From NCBI GenBank assembly GCA_023678885.1, contig CM042979.1, positions 23,364,981 through 23,428,980 of the forward strand: a stretch of DNA of 64,000 nucleotides, written 5' to 3'. Of the stretch, positions 33,869 to 45,932 are shown piece by piece; position 1 is the stretch's first letter, and every line of letters begins with the position of its first letter. The position numbers were made by a program, and so were the translations under genes. The notes below the pieces were generated by a model. The model was given only the letters and a program-made list of their open reading frames with translations. It was not told the DNA's origin and searched no databases. The stretch is from Pogostemon cablin. Its lineage: Eukaryota > Streptophyta > Magnoliopsida > Lamiales > Lamiaceae.

Positions 33869-34080
33869 GGTAGGGTAGGGTACGGGTATGGCAAAATCAC
33901 ATACTACCCTATACCCTACCCTCCCTACCCCATACCCTACCCTATTACCCTAAAATATAGCTTCGGGTAGGGTACGAGTATGCCCATTGGGTATACGGGT
34001 AATTTGCGGGTACCCGTTTACACACAATTTTAGTAAATTTTATGGATAATCCGCGGGTACCCGAATCAACTTTACCCGAC
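33869..34080. repeat. Left subterminal GGGTA array of the hAT element
   Basis: Many GGGTA, GGGTAC and TACCC words occur in both orientations. The right end has a similar array (37660-37830). Confidence 0.8.
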
Positions 34081-34714
34081 ACGACACAACTCAATTTTTT
34101 TTATTTAAAAAAACTATAATTCATCAAAAAAATTATAATACATAAATGAATAATCTAAAATTAAATATGCAAATTAGAAAACTAAGTCAACAACAAGAAC
34201 GTCTAAGTCCGTTAATAAGATAGCATTATAAATTCGTAGTTAATCAAATAAAATTGTAAAACAAACATCATAATCCAACATTTGCTTCCAAGTTCTTGGT
34301 TTAACTATGACAACTTCAAAATCTTGCATTTCCTTTTGGCCACCAAGATATCTCAACTCGCAGCAGATTCAACCTACAAATACATAGGTAGATTCAACCT
34401 ACAAATACATAGGTAAATTAAAAACAGGCTTAACCTATTCAAAACATAAATCTTAAATAATACTTATATGATTACGCGAAAACTCTTCTAAAGTAATTAC
34501 TTAACTTACATCTTCATTCTCATGTTCATCTTCATCACTGGAATAACTCATGACTCCTCTAGCAATGCGAGATGTTTCTAAGACACAAATAATATAAATC
34601 ATAAATATGTTAATTCATAAAATAAAGTAGATGAAAAATAATGTATTGTGTAAAAAACAAACCGTCATGTCTTTCCCATAGCCAATCTTCAGAACACATC
34701 AATGCTTCCAATAT

Positions 34715-36780
34715 TTATGGAGTAAGTCTACTTCGGTGTTTGGTCACAATTCTGCCACTAGTGCTAAAATCAGCCTCTAAAGCAACCGTGGAAACAGGAA
34801 TCGCAAAAATATCCCTTGCAATTTGACGCAATGTAGGATACTTAATTCCTTGCGTCTTCCACCAAACAAGTATATCAAATTCATGATGAATAGGCAATAA
34901 TGCCTCCTCCAAATAACTTTCAAATTCTGATTTTCTTGTCTATCAACCACAACCTCGGATAAATATACTTGAAAAGAGTGAATGCTTCCCAAAAGATCTA
35001 GTGATTCAATATCTGAAGCTGATTCCGAAGTACGAGATGATGAGGATTTGGTTTTACTAGAACTAGCATCAAAACGAGAGTTTTGAGAACTCTTGTATGC
35101 CTTTTCAAGTTCATGCATCATATTTCGAACCTTTTCCTTCTCATCTTTAGCCTTATCTCCATAAAATTTATCAAAAAAGAAATCAATCATCCTAAACTTG
35201 AATCTAGGATCTAGAATAACAGAAATTGAGAAACTTTATGAATGTCCTCCCAATACTTGTTATACTTTTCAATCATCTTTTTTGCCATTGTCTTCACCTT
35301 ATCACATCCAGATTCAAGCCAACTATTCATCCTAACTCTTATCTCACAAATATATGTAAAGACCTTGTTTGCAGTTGCATATTTGGTACCAGAAAACATG
35401 TTGGTCAAATTATAAAACAAACCAAGCTTTTCACAAATATCACTAGCAAGCACCCAATCAGAATCAGTAGGCAAAGTCTTATAAGCTGGATCACGTTGTT
35501 TCAAACGAGGGAAAATAATTTTATATGGCAATGCAGAAGAAAGCATAGATAAACAGAAATCCATCTAGTCTTGACATCATGCGCAAGTTTTTTCTTACTT
35601 CGGATGTGTAGTTGGCGCGCTGTTTCTTCAAAATTTTCCACCCTTTTTGGTGTTGCTGTCCAGTAGTATACGCTATCCCGGATCCTCTCAATACTACTTC
35701 CAATTGCATCCATACCATCTTTAACAATCAAGTTTAATATGTGAGCTACACAACGCATGTGTAAAATCTCTCCACCCAACAACAATGAATCAGAGGAAAA
35801 TCTATTCATCAACGATGCCAACATGGAAACAACAGAATCATTGGTGCTACAATTGTCTAATGTCAAAATAGACAACTTACTATCTATGTTCCAATCTAAC
35901 AAGCACTCAAACAAGACATCTGCAATTACTTCAGCGGTGTGTGGACAAGGAACATACGCAAACCTATCATTTGAAGTTAGAAAATTAGAAATAAAGAGTT
36001 AATATATTTTTTTCCAAATATAAATCACAAAGAAAAAAATGCAGAAGTAGATATTACCTTAAAATTCTACTACGTAAAGTCCACATGTTGTCAATAAAAT
36101 GTGCAGTTACAGCCATACATCCCTTCTTTTGATTGCTAGAAGTCCACATGTCAGTAGTTATTGCAATACGACTCTCATTACTTTCCAACAAGCTCATTAC
36201 TTGACTCTTTCCATCAGAAAAAATCTTCATAATATCACTACGAAGAGTGTTTCTTGTGATTGGCTTGAAGAGAGGTTGACAAGTATTCATGAAAACTCTA
36301 AACCATTTATGTTCAACCATGCTATGTGGGTACTCATGTAGAATGATCATGTATGCAAGATGAAGTCTAGCTAGTTCTGGATCAAAAGAATAATTTTTCA
36401 ATTCTGTTGTCCCATCTTTGTTTTTGGTAGTAGTCAACAAACACTGTCTTATATCCTTTGTGGATCTTGAAGGACATCTTAAATAATGCTCTTTTAAGTG
36501 AGTTGTTCCATTTTTAGGAGCTGCACTTAACTTTTTTTTTGCAGTAGTTGCACTCAGCTTTGTCGTTCTTTCCATTAATTTTCTCTTTCTTGAAATGATC
36601 CCAAACCATAGAATGCTTCCTCTTCCAAACGCCATCTGCTTCACTACCATTATTGCCATCTACTTCAGCTTCTATAGTATTAGATTGTTCAGGATTTGAG
36701 TCCATATCCATCATATTTTCAGCATGTTCCGAATTATGATGACCCGATTGTTGTGAAGGCACATCAGATGGAGTACTCAT
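34715..36780 (-). pseudogene. hAT transposase, frameshifted
   Basis: It is read on the minus strand from ATG 36780. After an acidic N-terminus comes a BED-type zinc finger with C-x2-C (CNYC) and a later H and C, broken by a shift at a run of eight T (about 36531-36538). The next part (36054-36659) includes TDMWTS and FIDN. An intron with GT-AG ends is predicted at 35964-36057, after which the frame continues FAYVPCPHT and LTLDNCSTN. Further shifts lie near 35565 and 35205 and in the C-terminal region. The C-terminus (34715-34912) has the hAT dimerisation pattern with YPTLRQIARD, VALEADFS and RIVTKHRSRL. An intact enzyme would excise and reinsert the element; this copy cannot be translated whole. 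Confidence 0.9.
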
Positions 36781-37612
36781 CTGTATATGTTACAAATTAC
36801 AAAACACAACAAGTTCACAACCAAGACATGGCAGTTTTTGGAATGTAACTATGCATTCAAACAAGAATTCTACAAAAAAAACAAGTTGCAAATTCTTCTA
36901 AATAAATAATCTCTCACAGATTTATTACGAAAAATAATCTAAGGTACAATTGGATCTCCAAATAGAAATTCAGAAAAATAGAGAACATATGGCAACATAA
37001 CAAAATTAAGTACTATATCAGTATTCATCACACATCAACGAACCATTAAACCTTAAACCTTTCCCCCGAAAAAATAAAAGTAGAAACTGAGAGAGGAGAA
37101 GAGAGCATACAGCTTCATGATATATACTACACTCCCAAATTTAGAGTCTATAATTTCTATTTGAAGAGCATAAACAAACTAATACCGAATATTAGAAAAA
37201 GATTCTTACCTTATTTGCTTTTTCCTCCAAAAATTGAATGGAGATGTCTTGAAGATAGGCACCTCCTAAGGAGTCAAGGACTAGAGGACTGCGGGAACAA
37301 CGATGGAGATTGGAGATTTTCAATTGAGGAGTCATGCCCGTGGGCCGTGACTCGTGAGCGGCGAGAAACTAGGATTTTGCCATTTTGGGGGTCAAAGTGA
37401 AAGAGGGCTTACAGGGGAAAAGCGAAATGGGTGGGAAAGTCGTGTGATCATTTCTTTTAATTTCATTATTTTCATAGCAATGTAAAAGGACTAGACTTGT
37501 GTCATTGAGTCAAAGTTTAGTCAATGACCTTTCTTTCTAATTTTATAAAAAATTATCATTGTTACAGTTAAATTAATAACTAATAAGACATAATGCTATT
37601 AGTAGTTATTAA

Positions 37613-37652
<40 letters not shown>

Positions 37653-37843
37653 GTGTAATTTTCGGGTCGGGTACGGGTAAAAATAAGGGAACCCTTACCC
37701 TACCCTTACCCGCACAGTTCACCTTTGGGTTCGGGTACTACCCGACCCGTTACCCGATTTAACCCGATTTTTATGTGCGCACTCCGCGGGTACCCATCGG
37801 GTAACCCGACCCTATGGGTAAAATTGCCATCCCTATTTATGAA

Positions 37844-40103
37844 ACCTGTTCTACACGGTTGGTTGTTCATGAAACCCCAAATTTTATTCACGGCTGTTCC
37901 ACCCTATCGACACCACACACACGTTCACTCACGGCCTGTTTGCGTTGATTCATCATTGGCGGGCCTAAACGTTGATGGGCTGTAAGCGGTGATGAACGTT
38001 GCGAATGTTGAACGTTGATAAAACTGATTGGCGATGGTGAAATTCATGACTGTTGGTGGTGAAAGTCGCGACAAGCGATTGGTTTCGAAGGCAGTTCATG
38101 GCGGATGAAAGACACGCTAGTGGAAGTGGACATGGCGGCGCCGACACCCGGAAGAGATGGGATGGTGTCTCCCCTGATTCGTGAGCGGCGCGATCTGAAC
38201 ATGTTTATCACTGGGCTTAGCTGGCGTGTGCTGCAAGGCACGGATACGTCAGTTCGAAAGGCAGACCAGCAGCGACGAGAACCGTGAATGGAGATGCTGA
38301 TTGAATATGCAGATAGCGACGAGGGCGGTTGGCTTTTATCGCTGATCAGCAAGCCTCGATAGCGTTGGCCGGCTGACAGAAAGCATGAGGCTATGTCGAT
38401 GCGACTGTGCCGATCAAGTCCTGCACATTCTGTGATCTCTGAGCGATCCGAGTGGGTTTTCATAAACCTCCGATCGAGTCTCCAGCAAGTCACGAGTTTT
38501 CGAACGGGTCTCCGGCGAACTTTCCAGGTCTGGGTGGGTCTGTATTTTTTCCCAAGCGGGTGTTCTTCACGTGCTAGACTGGAGAAGGCTGGACGATGCA
38601 GTTGCAGGTATGCCGGCGTACGATCCGAGGAATGATCGTCGCTGACTCTCAGCACGATCAACGGGATGTATGGTGCCGGAGGTGCGCATCGTCGGCAGCA
38701 GTCTCATACGGCTGCAGCGTGTCAATCATGGCCTGTTCGAACATCTCGACTGAACAGCAGTTTGTTGGGGCGACCGGCAGCCACTGTCGGGATGACTAAC
38801 GACAATGGACGGCGCGAACGGGAAAGATGAGCGGCGCGAAGGCATGGTTCTCTTCACAGCATCAGGCACAATCGTTCAAGGCTGCAAGGATCCTGATCGG
38901 TGTGGGCCAGATCACGGCGCTGATCGTAAGGCTGCACATGGTGCTCTGCTTCAGGCGGCAGCTGTTATCACCGGTGGCTCAGCGATGGGCTTCCGGCGAT
39001 TGAAATCTTCTGGCGATCGAGACTTTTCCGGCAGAATGGCAAGGCGTGGCTGAAGCTGCGCCGGAATTGATGGCAGTTTCCTGGTTGTTTGATAACGTGA
39101 GATTTGTGATGACGTGGCAAGGCAGTAGTACCTGTTCATCAGCGGTTTTCCTGGCGTGTATTCACGTAAGTGGGGTGTTTGGATTGGGGCCCAAGTTATC
39201 CGCAACTTGTTATGCAAGCCTCATATTTAATTGCTTAATTGATTAAGTTGACAAAGTCATTTTTTATTTGGCAATAATTTTTTAATTTCTTTATATATAA
39301 GTTATATAATTGTTTAATTAGTCAATTATTGTTATATATTTGAAATTATGTGCTATTTGATTTACTGTCTTACTTGTCGTAATAATGGCATGCTTATTTG
39401 CATAATTATATCCGTGATATTGTATGCATGCAAAAACCCTCTTGTTAAATAATTAAGTGGGAGAGGGATTGGTAATGATCCCGTGGCCTCCATTGTTGAT
39501 TTATTAAGTGATGCAAGTAAGCTTATGAGTCGGTTTTAGTGTCTTCCTCCTCAACGAATGAGTTTTATTTGTGGATCACTGGAATAAATTTTATTATATA
39601 ATTATTATTTGTAATGTGATGCAAGTAAGCTTATGAGTCGACTATAGTGCCTTCCTCCCCAACGGATGAGTTTTATTTGCGGATCACTGGTACAAATTAA
39701 TAATTAATGATTGTAGAAAATTATTTGAGGGCGTGTGGACTTCTCCAACTGTAAGACACACAAACTTGGGTAACGTACTTAATATCAAATAATGATATAC
39801 ACTTAGGTGCAATTAATATGTATCCTCCCCAACGGAGTCACTGCTATTAAATTGCACGGCTAAAGGACATCCGATTATTAATAATTGGGTTATAAGGTTA
39901 ATTATGACATATGGAATTAATGGGTAAAACCTTCTCTTGCGAATATTGTAGTTTGTATACGTCCACACTAACGTGGCATGCAAATTCACGGTGCTTGAGA
40001 TGTCGGTGAATTTATTTTATATTGTTTATTGAGGGAATCAGTATAAAATTTAAATTCGAAGTGTTTGATCGTCATATTTATTTACTTGATTCTCTGAATT
40101 TTC
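37844..40103 (+). other. Leader of copia copy 2 after the hAT insertion
   Basis: This is the long leader between primer site and gag. About 37860-39200 is GC-rich like 5780-6720 of copy 1, with recognisable but weak similarity (for example GATCAGCAAGCCTCGATAGC against GATCAGTAGGCCTCGGTAGC). The AT-rich end is clearly homologous. ORFs on both strands (up to 205 codons, 38044-38661) are not conserved in copy 1 and are not supported. Confidence 0.7.
39510..39700 (+). repeat. Tandem repeat in the copia copy 2 leader
   Basis: Two units start at 39510 and 39618 with GATGCAAGTAAGCTTATGAG, period 108 bp, as in copy 1. The conserved period shows that the repeat predates both insertions. Confidence 0.8.
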
Positions 40104-43100
40104 GAATAGTTTATTTCACTTAATGTTTACTAAGAGAAAACATACTTACTGGTCCAAATTGATTGATTAGAAAAGAATCTTGGTTTTAATTCTTATTGCT
40201 TAAAAAAAATGTGTTCTCACTAAGGATGCCTTCTGATGCCTGTTTAAGTCTTTAGTGTAGAGGTGAGAAGTTCATAGAAATATGATGGTCTCATGAGACT
40301 CTTCGGATACTTGAGTCAGTTAGAAAGGCAAGAGGTCATAGTTAACTTGATGAATGAACTGGAAATACTTGGAATAGAAATTGAAGGGGAAACCTAGCTC
40401 AATTTATTTTTCCATGGTTTGCCAAGATGTTTTGAGCAAGTTCTACCTAAAATGCAAGAGGTTGTATACGGCGGGAAACTTCTGACAAAACATATGGCGA
40501 AAGAAATCCAATTTCATCAAGAGGTGAACAAGGATAGTATCTTATTCACTAGTTATTGAAGCGTGATTAGTGATGACGTTTACTGACACGTTGTGTGTAA
40601 ATACCGGAATCACTAGCCTGCAACTAAGTGATGATGAGATTATAGAGTACGTGGTAAGCTACGAAAGTAGTCACTATTGCAGTGGGAGTTGTTTATTTAT
40701 CATATGATAGGAATAAACGTTTGATTTTGAGAAATTATCTTCACATACGTGTTCATAAAAAAATTTCATTTCGGTTTCTATGTATTAACGGATAGATAAT
40801 CTGTTATGGTACGATAGTGATAATTTGTACACTCAAAAAATCATATTTATCCTACGGATGCAACAAATAGTAATTAATAAATCATCTTTTAATCTTAGTA
40901 AGAGAAAGGAACCTTCGGAGTGAACTAAATATACTTTTGGTATCTAAGACTAGATCATTTCACTTAAGTACGATTCGAAAGTTGATAGCCGATGAACCCT
41001 GAGGTTTGTTGAAAGTGAAAACTATCGAACTAGTGAGTCTTACTTGGAAGTGAAAATGATCAAATTGCCTATATAAGGCAAAAGGGGTATAGTGCCATGA
41101 AAAGATATGTTGGAAAGGGTTCATCTGATTTAAGCGATCCTAAGATTATCCCGGCGAGAGGTGTTTATGAATATTCAAAGATTATTCTAGGAACAAGATA
41201 TATTTATTTGATGCAATGCAAGTCTGAGTACTATGATTAGATCAAGAAGTACATGACTGATGCAGTGAAGCGTCATGGAAAATATATCAAGTTTATTGCG
41301 ATTTAAATCGTGGTGGCGAGTACCTCTTAGGATAGTTTAGGAGCTATTAATTAGAGGTTGGGATTAAATCCCAAGTTAATTACACCGGGCAAACCCCAGC
41401 TGAATGGTGTGGCGAAAAGAAGGAATAAGACTCTTATGCAAATGATTAGATAGACGATAAATTATTTGGAATTACTAAATTCATTATATGGGTAAGCCCT
41501 AGAAACAACATGTCGTATGATGTTTGTCTGTTTGTGGGATATCCTAAAAAAATAAAGGAGTGTTTATTTAATAGTCCAAAAGATCGAAGGGTGATTGTTC
41601 ACACAAACACTAGATTTTTGGAAAGGACTATGTAATAAATTTCAAAGCCATGTATAAATTGTTCTAAAAGTGTGAGAAGAGAAACACAAATTTAGTACTA
41701 AGACTACAAGAGGATATACCACAAGTAAACTGCATCGCGTGTCACATCTGATACACAATTGCATGTAGTGCCTTGTCTTAGTGGGAGAATTATTTCACAA
41801 CACGATATATTTATATTTTGGGAAAGTGGTGAGACTTGGTCCCTAGTAAATATGAAATCGACCCATGGAAACGATGAAGCGCTACAAGATCGAAATGTGG
41901 AATCTTAGTAAGTTGCAATGAATTTTGAAATAAAATCTATGGATTCTAAATCAAATCTGGGAGCTTGTAGGAACACTAAATGGTGTAAAAGCCGTTGGAA
42001 GTGGTCATATAAAATAAAAGAGAATCATGAGGTAAGGTGAAAACCTTGATCTAGATCCGGATTCTTTTATTTGTTGCTGCTCATATTGAATATGACATAA
42101 GGCAAATAGATGTCAAGATAGATTTTCTGATTGGAAGTCTTGAGGAAAAATCTATGTAAAGTAACCAAAGTGATTCATTGCATAGAACTAAGAGCATTTT
42201 GAGTGAAAGCTTAAAAGTGTCCATCGATGGACTAAAGCAAGCTATAAGATCATGGAACATCTATTTTGATAAGAAAATCCAGTCATATGGATTTAATCAA
42301 TACTCGGATGGGTCTTGTGTATTGAATAGAATGGCAAAAACGTGGTGGTATTTCTTGTATGTACGTAGATGATATCTTGCTCATTGGAGATAATGAAAGA
42401 GTATTGTCGGGGTGTATGGGTATGGATAATAAAGCAGTATAAAATGAAAGACTTAAGAAAAGCAAAATATATCCTTGTGATCATGGAAATAAAGATCACA
42501 AGATAGGATGTTGTGCTTATCTCAAGCTTCATAAATTGATACAATTCTCACTCGATTTAGCATGTGACTTTATCTAAGGATTTGTGTCTTAAGACGTAGA
42601 AGAAGATAAAAAAGATAAAGGCAGTTCCCTATGCTTCGGCAATAAGGAAGCTTAATCTATGGAATGCTATGCACGAGATTGGATACCTGTGTTGCCAATG
42701 GCATAGTCAGTTAGTATCAAGGTAACCCGGAGCGAGAATATTGAATTATGGTAAGACATATTTGAAGTGTCTGAAGAGGACTGGAAATTATATGTAAGCT
42801 TACCGGAATAATTCATTACTTCTTGATGGTTACTTAGATTCGGATTTTCAAATCATGGGGACGATAGTAAATCCACCTCAAGGTTATGTGTTTAACGAAA
42901 GTAGATCCATATAATGGAGGAGTGATTATATAGAAATATATTTCGGACTCCACCATGGAAAGAAGATAATATTGGAGCCTTGTGGCAACCAAAGTATCTG
43001 TATGGTTCTAAAAACTTCGTAATGGACTTAGATGTGATTCTGAGTTTGTCTAAGGTTGTTACAATTTATTGTGATAATAATGGTGCAGTAGCAAACTTGA

Positions 43101-43310
43101 AGGAATCACGAGTCCATAAGGAAATTAAACACATTGATAGCTAGTACTACCTGATATGAGAAGTTGTATGACGAGGGGAAGGTTGTTGTCGCCTAGATTA
43201 CATCGGATGATAAACTAGTAATCCTTTTACAAGGACCTTAAGGCAAAAGCTTCTAATGGTCAAATAGTGGGAGAGGTAATCAGATGTATGGCAGCATAGT
43301 CTTTTAGTAT
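40104..43310 (+). pseudogene. Copia gag-pol relic, heavily decayed
   Basis: The whole coding region of copy 1 can be followed here in the same order, but with many small deletions, shifts and stops and no long ORF. Landmarks are the protease region near 40590, the integrase region with GVAKRRNK near 41410, reverse transcriptase YVDD at 42362-42373, and RNase H near 42945-43150 (GAVANLKES). The copy is about 20 percent shorter than copy 1 over the same span (estimate by eye). Confidence 0.88.
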
Positions 43311-43320
43311 AAGTGGGAGA
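43311..43320 (+). other. Polypurine tract of copia copy 2
   Basis: AAGTGGGAGA lies one base before the 3' LTR. It is the family's polypurine tract; copy 1 has the decayed form AAGTGAAAAT. Confidence 0.85.
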
Positions 43321-43321
43321 T

Positions 43322-44690
43322 TGTTGGATTGTATACTAAAAGTCCAGCTTTTGTATGAACAATATTTAGATAATATTCTATTTGAGAATCATGTGATCAA
43401 ACGTTTGCAATAATGTTGTTGCAAAAGTTCATTTACTTTATACTGTAGATAATGTGGTGTGTGGCATCACATGAAAGATCATATTATCGGCTCCTTATAA
43501 AGTATAAACAGATATTCACAACCGAGATAGATGGGGACTATCTATCGGTATGATTGTAGTGGGATTTGGCATTAGTCTGTTTTGACTATAAAATTACACT
43601 AGTGCACGTTGATTGTATTGAGCAGGACCGCCGTTGAAATCGTTCGGTTTATACTGACTATATAATAGAACTTGATCTCTGTTATTATGGAAGTTCGTAC
43701 TCTTAATCCCTATACAATAACCTCGACACGTAAGCCAGTATTCATTTCTATGATTCATCAATAGGTGAGATTTAATAATTAAATCAATATGCTCGGTGAG
43801 TTGGGAGATGGTGATGTCTCTATGGTGTGCTGTTGATTGTAGAAGAAATCTGTATTCTAACGGAATTGGTTGATTATGTCCCCTTGAGGAGCTCATAAGG
43901 ATTATCATGTAAACCCTACAGGTAGATTTATTCCGGCATGATAATAAGGTTGAGTGGTACTACTCTTGGTAAATATATTAATTAATGGAGTTATCATTAA
44001 CTTAATTAATTAATGGGCATTGAATCTTAAACACGGTGAGATTAATGGGCTCATAATAAGAAGGAGCCCATAAACATAATTTGGGATTATGGTGGCAGTT
44101 CAATAATATTTCTTTAGTGGAATGATTTATTATTATTGGACTTAAGTATAAGTTTTGGGCTAAACTTGGATGTTTAAGCTCAATGGAGGCCCAAACCCTA
44201 ATTTCTCCTCCTGGTCCCTGTTGTAGCCTATATAATAGCCAATCTCATCAATTCGGAATGTGAATCACATGAATAACACACGTGAAAGGTAGATTAGGAT
44301 TGTAGACTGAGATCGTCTTGTAGATCGTTGCCCACACCAATGTCAAGACGTGGCTTAGGAATACAACAGAAGACTGGATGGTTGTTTGCTTTTTCTGACT
44401 ATCAACTTCCATGAATTTTATAAAATCGTGTAGAAGTCCAAAGTAGACGTATGATATACTATTGAATGCCACGAAAGAGTGGATCGTTTTGGCGCATAGA
44501 TAACTCCAATCGAAGATCAGAAGAGGGAGTTATGGCTAAAACTGTGACGCTGCGCAGGCTGCCGGAGAGAATCAACCTCAACATCAACCCTTGGTAAAAG
44601 GTAATTCGATTCTACACTTTTGCTTCCGCTGCTGTAGAATTGCATGGAACCCTAACGGTTCACGTTAACCAAAAGATCAAAACACTAATA
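43322..44690 (+). repeat. 3' LTR of copia copy 2
   Basis: This 1369-bp LTR starts TGTTGGATTGTATACTAAAA. Its end reads CTAATA where the partner has CCAACA, two C-to-T changes. It includes the shared module. Confidence 0.9.
44396..44568 (-). repeat. Shared LTR module in the copia copy 2 3' LTR
   Basis: This is the partner of the block at 33391-33560, with scattered changes, in the same position in the LTR. It ends in GCTGCGCAGGCTGCCG on the plus strand. Confidence 0.8.
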
Positions 44691-45724
44691 ATAGAAATGC
44701 TCATTTCACTCCCGAACTCATCATCAAGTGCTTCTAGACCTTGTTCCACTTCATCAAATTCATAATCCTCTCTGAATTCTTCATCTTCACTTAAATTTTT
44801 CTCATCACTAAGAGACAAGAAATCATGAATAATCTCTTCATCCTCAAAGCTCTCTTCTACCATAGGCTCTTTACTCCTCTCACTTTCCTCCTCTAAGCTT
44901 TCTTTCATCTTGTCTTCCTCATCCTCAATAAACTCATCATCTCTTGAGTCTTCTTCATTATCCCCCGAACACTCTTCTACCTTCAACTTTTCTTCAATCT
45001 TTTCATCACAATTCTCTATTTCACGAAGATTATTCAATTCTTGTATCATTTGGTTCATTCGATGTTCTAAAGCTTTGAATCTCGTATCACTCAACTCTTT
45101 CTCTTGTTTCATAAAGTCAAATCTTTTATCATTTAGCTCTTTCTCTTGTTTCATAAAATTAAATATCTTGGCCATTTGATCCTCCATTGTAGGATTCCCT
45201 TCATTATATGGTGGACACTCTTCTTGGAAATTCCTTTGAACACACCCGTTTTGCATACATATTCCATTCCCTATTTGGTAACTAGGCATGTTCCACACTT
45301 TTTCCCTATTAAAGTTGGAAGTAGGCATTGAGTAGAAATTTTGAGGCTCATAGCTTGAAAGACTTGGTTGAAAACTTTGCCTTGTATCACTTCCATAAGC
45401 ATATCTTCTAAGCATTTCCATCAAGGCATTATTTTCAGACAGAGGAGTAACCATAGGAACTTGATTGTTGTAAGAACTTGGTACGGAATAAGTGTTTCCT
45501 TGATACGGTTGAAATGTATTCACATTGTATGCTCCTTGCCATCCCTCATAACTCCCATTGTTGTAGCTTTGAGAGCTTGCTTGACTCATTTGACTACTAT
45601 ACCTATAGTTGCTCTCATCCTTGTAGCCATTTGATTGTTGTGGTGGAACCAAACCAAGTAGATTTTCATAATTTCCTCCCAAGTATTGGTTCCAACCATC
45701 CATGTTCATACTTCTTCTTTCCAA
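44691..45724 (-). pseudogene. ORF of the large element, cut by copia copy 2
   Basis: It starts at ATG 45724 on the minus strand, about 190 bases after the primer site, the usual place for gag. The first half is Asn/Gln/Ser/Tyr-rich and low-complexity (about residues 10-150). The middle has two repeats of the type FMKQEKEL and a short coiled coil (MNQMIQELNN). The last third is very rich in Glu and Asp. No zinc knuckle or known gag domain is recognisable. The copia insertion cuts it at 44690; the remainder is at 32010-32312. It may be a gag-like protein of a TR-GAG-type non-autonomous element (inference). Confidence 0.65.
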
Positions 45725-45909
45725 GGCTCACTACAACTTTCTTCACTTACTATTTTTGGTTGCTCTTTCTCCTCTTCTCTCAAAGTTGGTGTACCTATCA
45801 AGAAGAACAAGTTAGAATAAAATTTTCAAAATAAATATAAAATGCAAAAATAAGAAAAATGTCCCAAGTAGAGCTAACAAATTCAAACACGTTACACCGA
45901 AGGCTTTCG

Positions 45910-45926
45910 CCCCGGCAACGGCGCCA
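45910..45926 (-). other. tRNA-Asp primer-binding site
   Basis: The minus strand reads TGGCGCCGTTGCCGGGG, complementary to the 3' end of plant tRNA-Asp including CCA. This primer is typical of Athila-type and related gypsy elements. It lies six bases from the LTR end. Confidence 0.9.
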
Positions 45927-45932
45927 TTAACT

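Larger units (their letters stand above)
33855..37835 (-). mobile_element. hAT transposon with transposase pseudogene
   Basis: This 3981-bp element has 13-bp perfect TIRs, TAGGGATGGCAAT, and a perfect 8-bp TSD tttatgaa (33847-33854 and 37836-37843). Subterminal regions on both sides are dense in GGGTA/TACCC words, likely transposase-binding arrays (inference). A (TA)n tract lies at 37616-37650. It carries a transposase-like gene on the minus strand with frameshifts, so it is now non-autonomous. It landed in the leader of copia copy 2. Confidence 0.95.
32313..44690 (+). mobile_element. Ty1/copia retrotransposon, copy 2
   Basis: A second member of the copy 1 family, inserted in the large minus-strand element. 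LTRs are 32313-33683 and 43322-44690. The flanks gtaga (32308-32312) and ataga (44691-44695) form a TSD with one change. The coding region is far more decayed than in copy 1, and a hAT transposon lies in the leader. It is about 8.4 kb without the hAT element. Both LTRs hold the extra module missing in copy 1. Confidence 0.93.

Noticed and set aside
33869..34080. GGGTA/TACCC arrays as an interstitial telomere
   Set aside because: The words are irregular, lie just inside hAT TIRs at both ends and differ from the plant telomere unit TTTAGGG; they are subterminal repeats of the transposon.
34777..35914. Host BED/hAT-domain gene
   Set aside because: It lies wholly within perfect TIRs and an 8-bp TSD and is frameshifted, so it is the transposon's own transposase rather than a domesticated gene.
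38044..38661. 205-codon minus ORF in the copia copy 2 leader
   Set aside because: It lies in a GC-rich leader with open frames on both strands and has no counterpart in copy 1.
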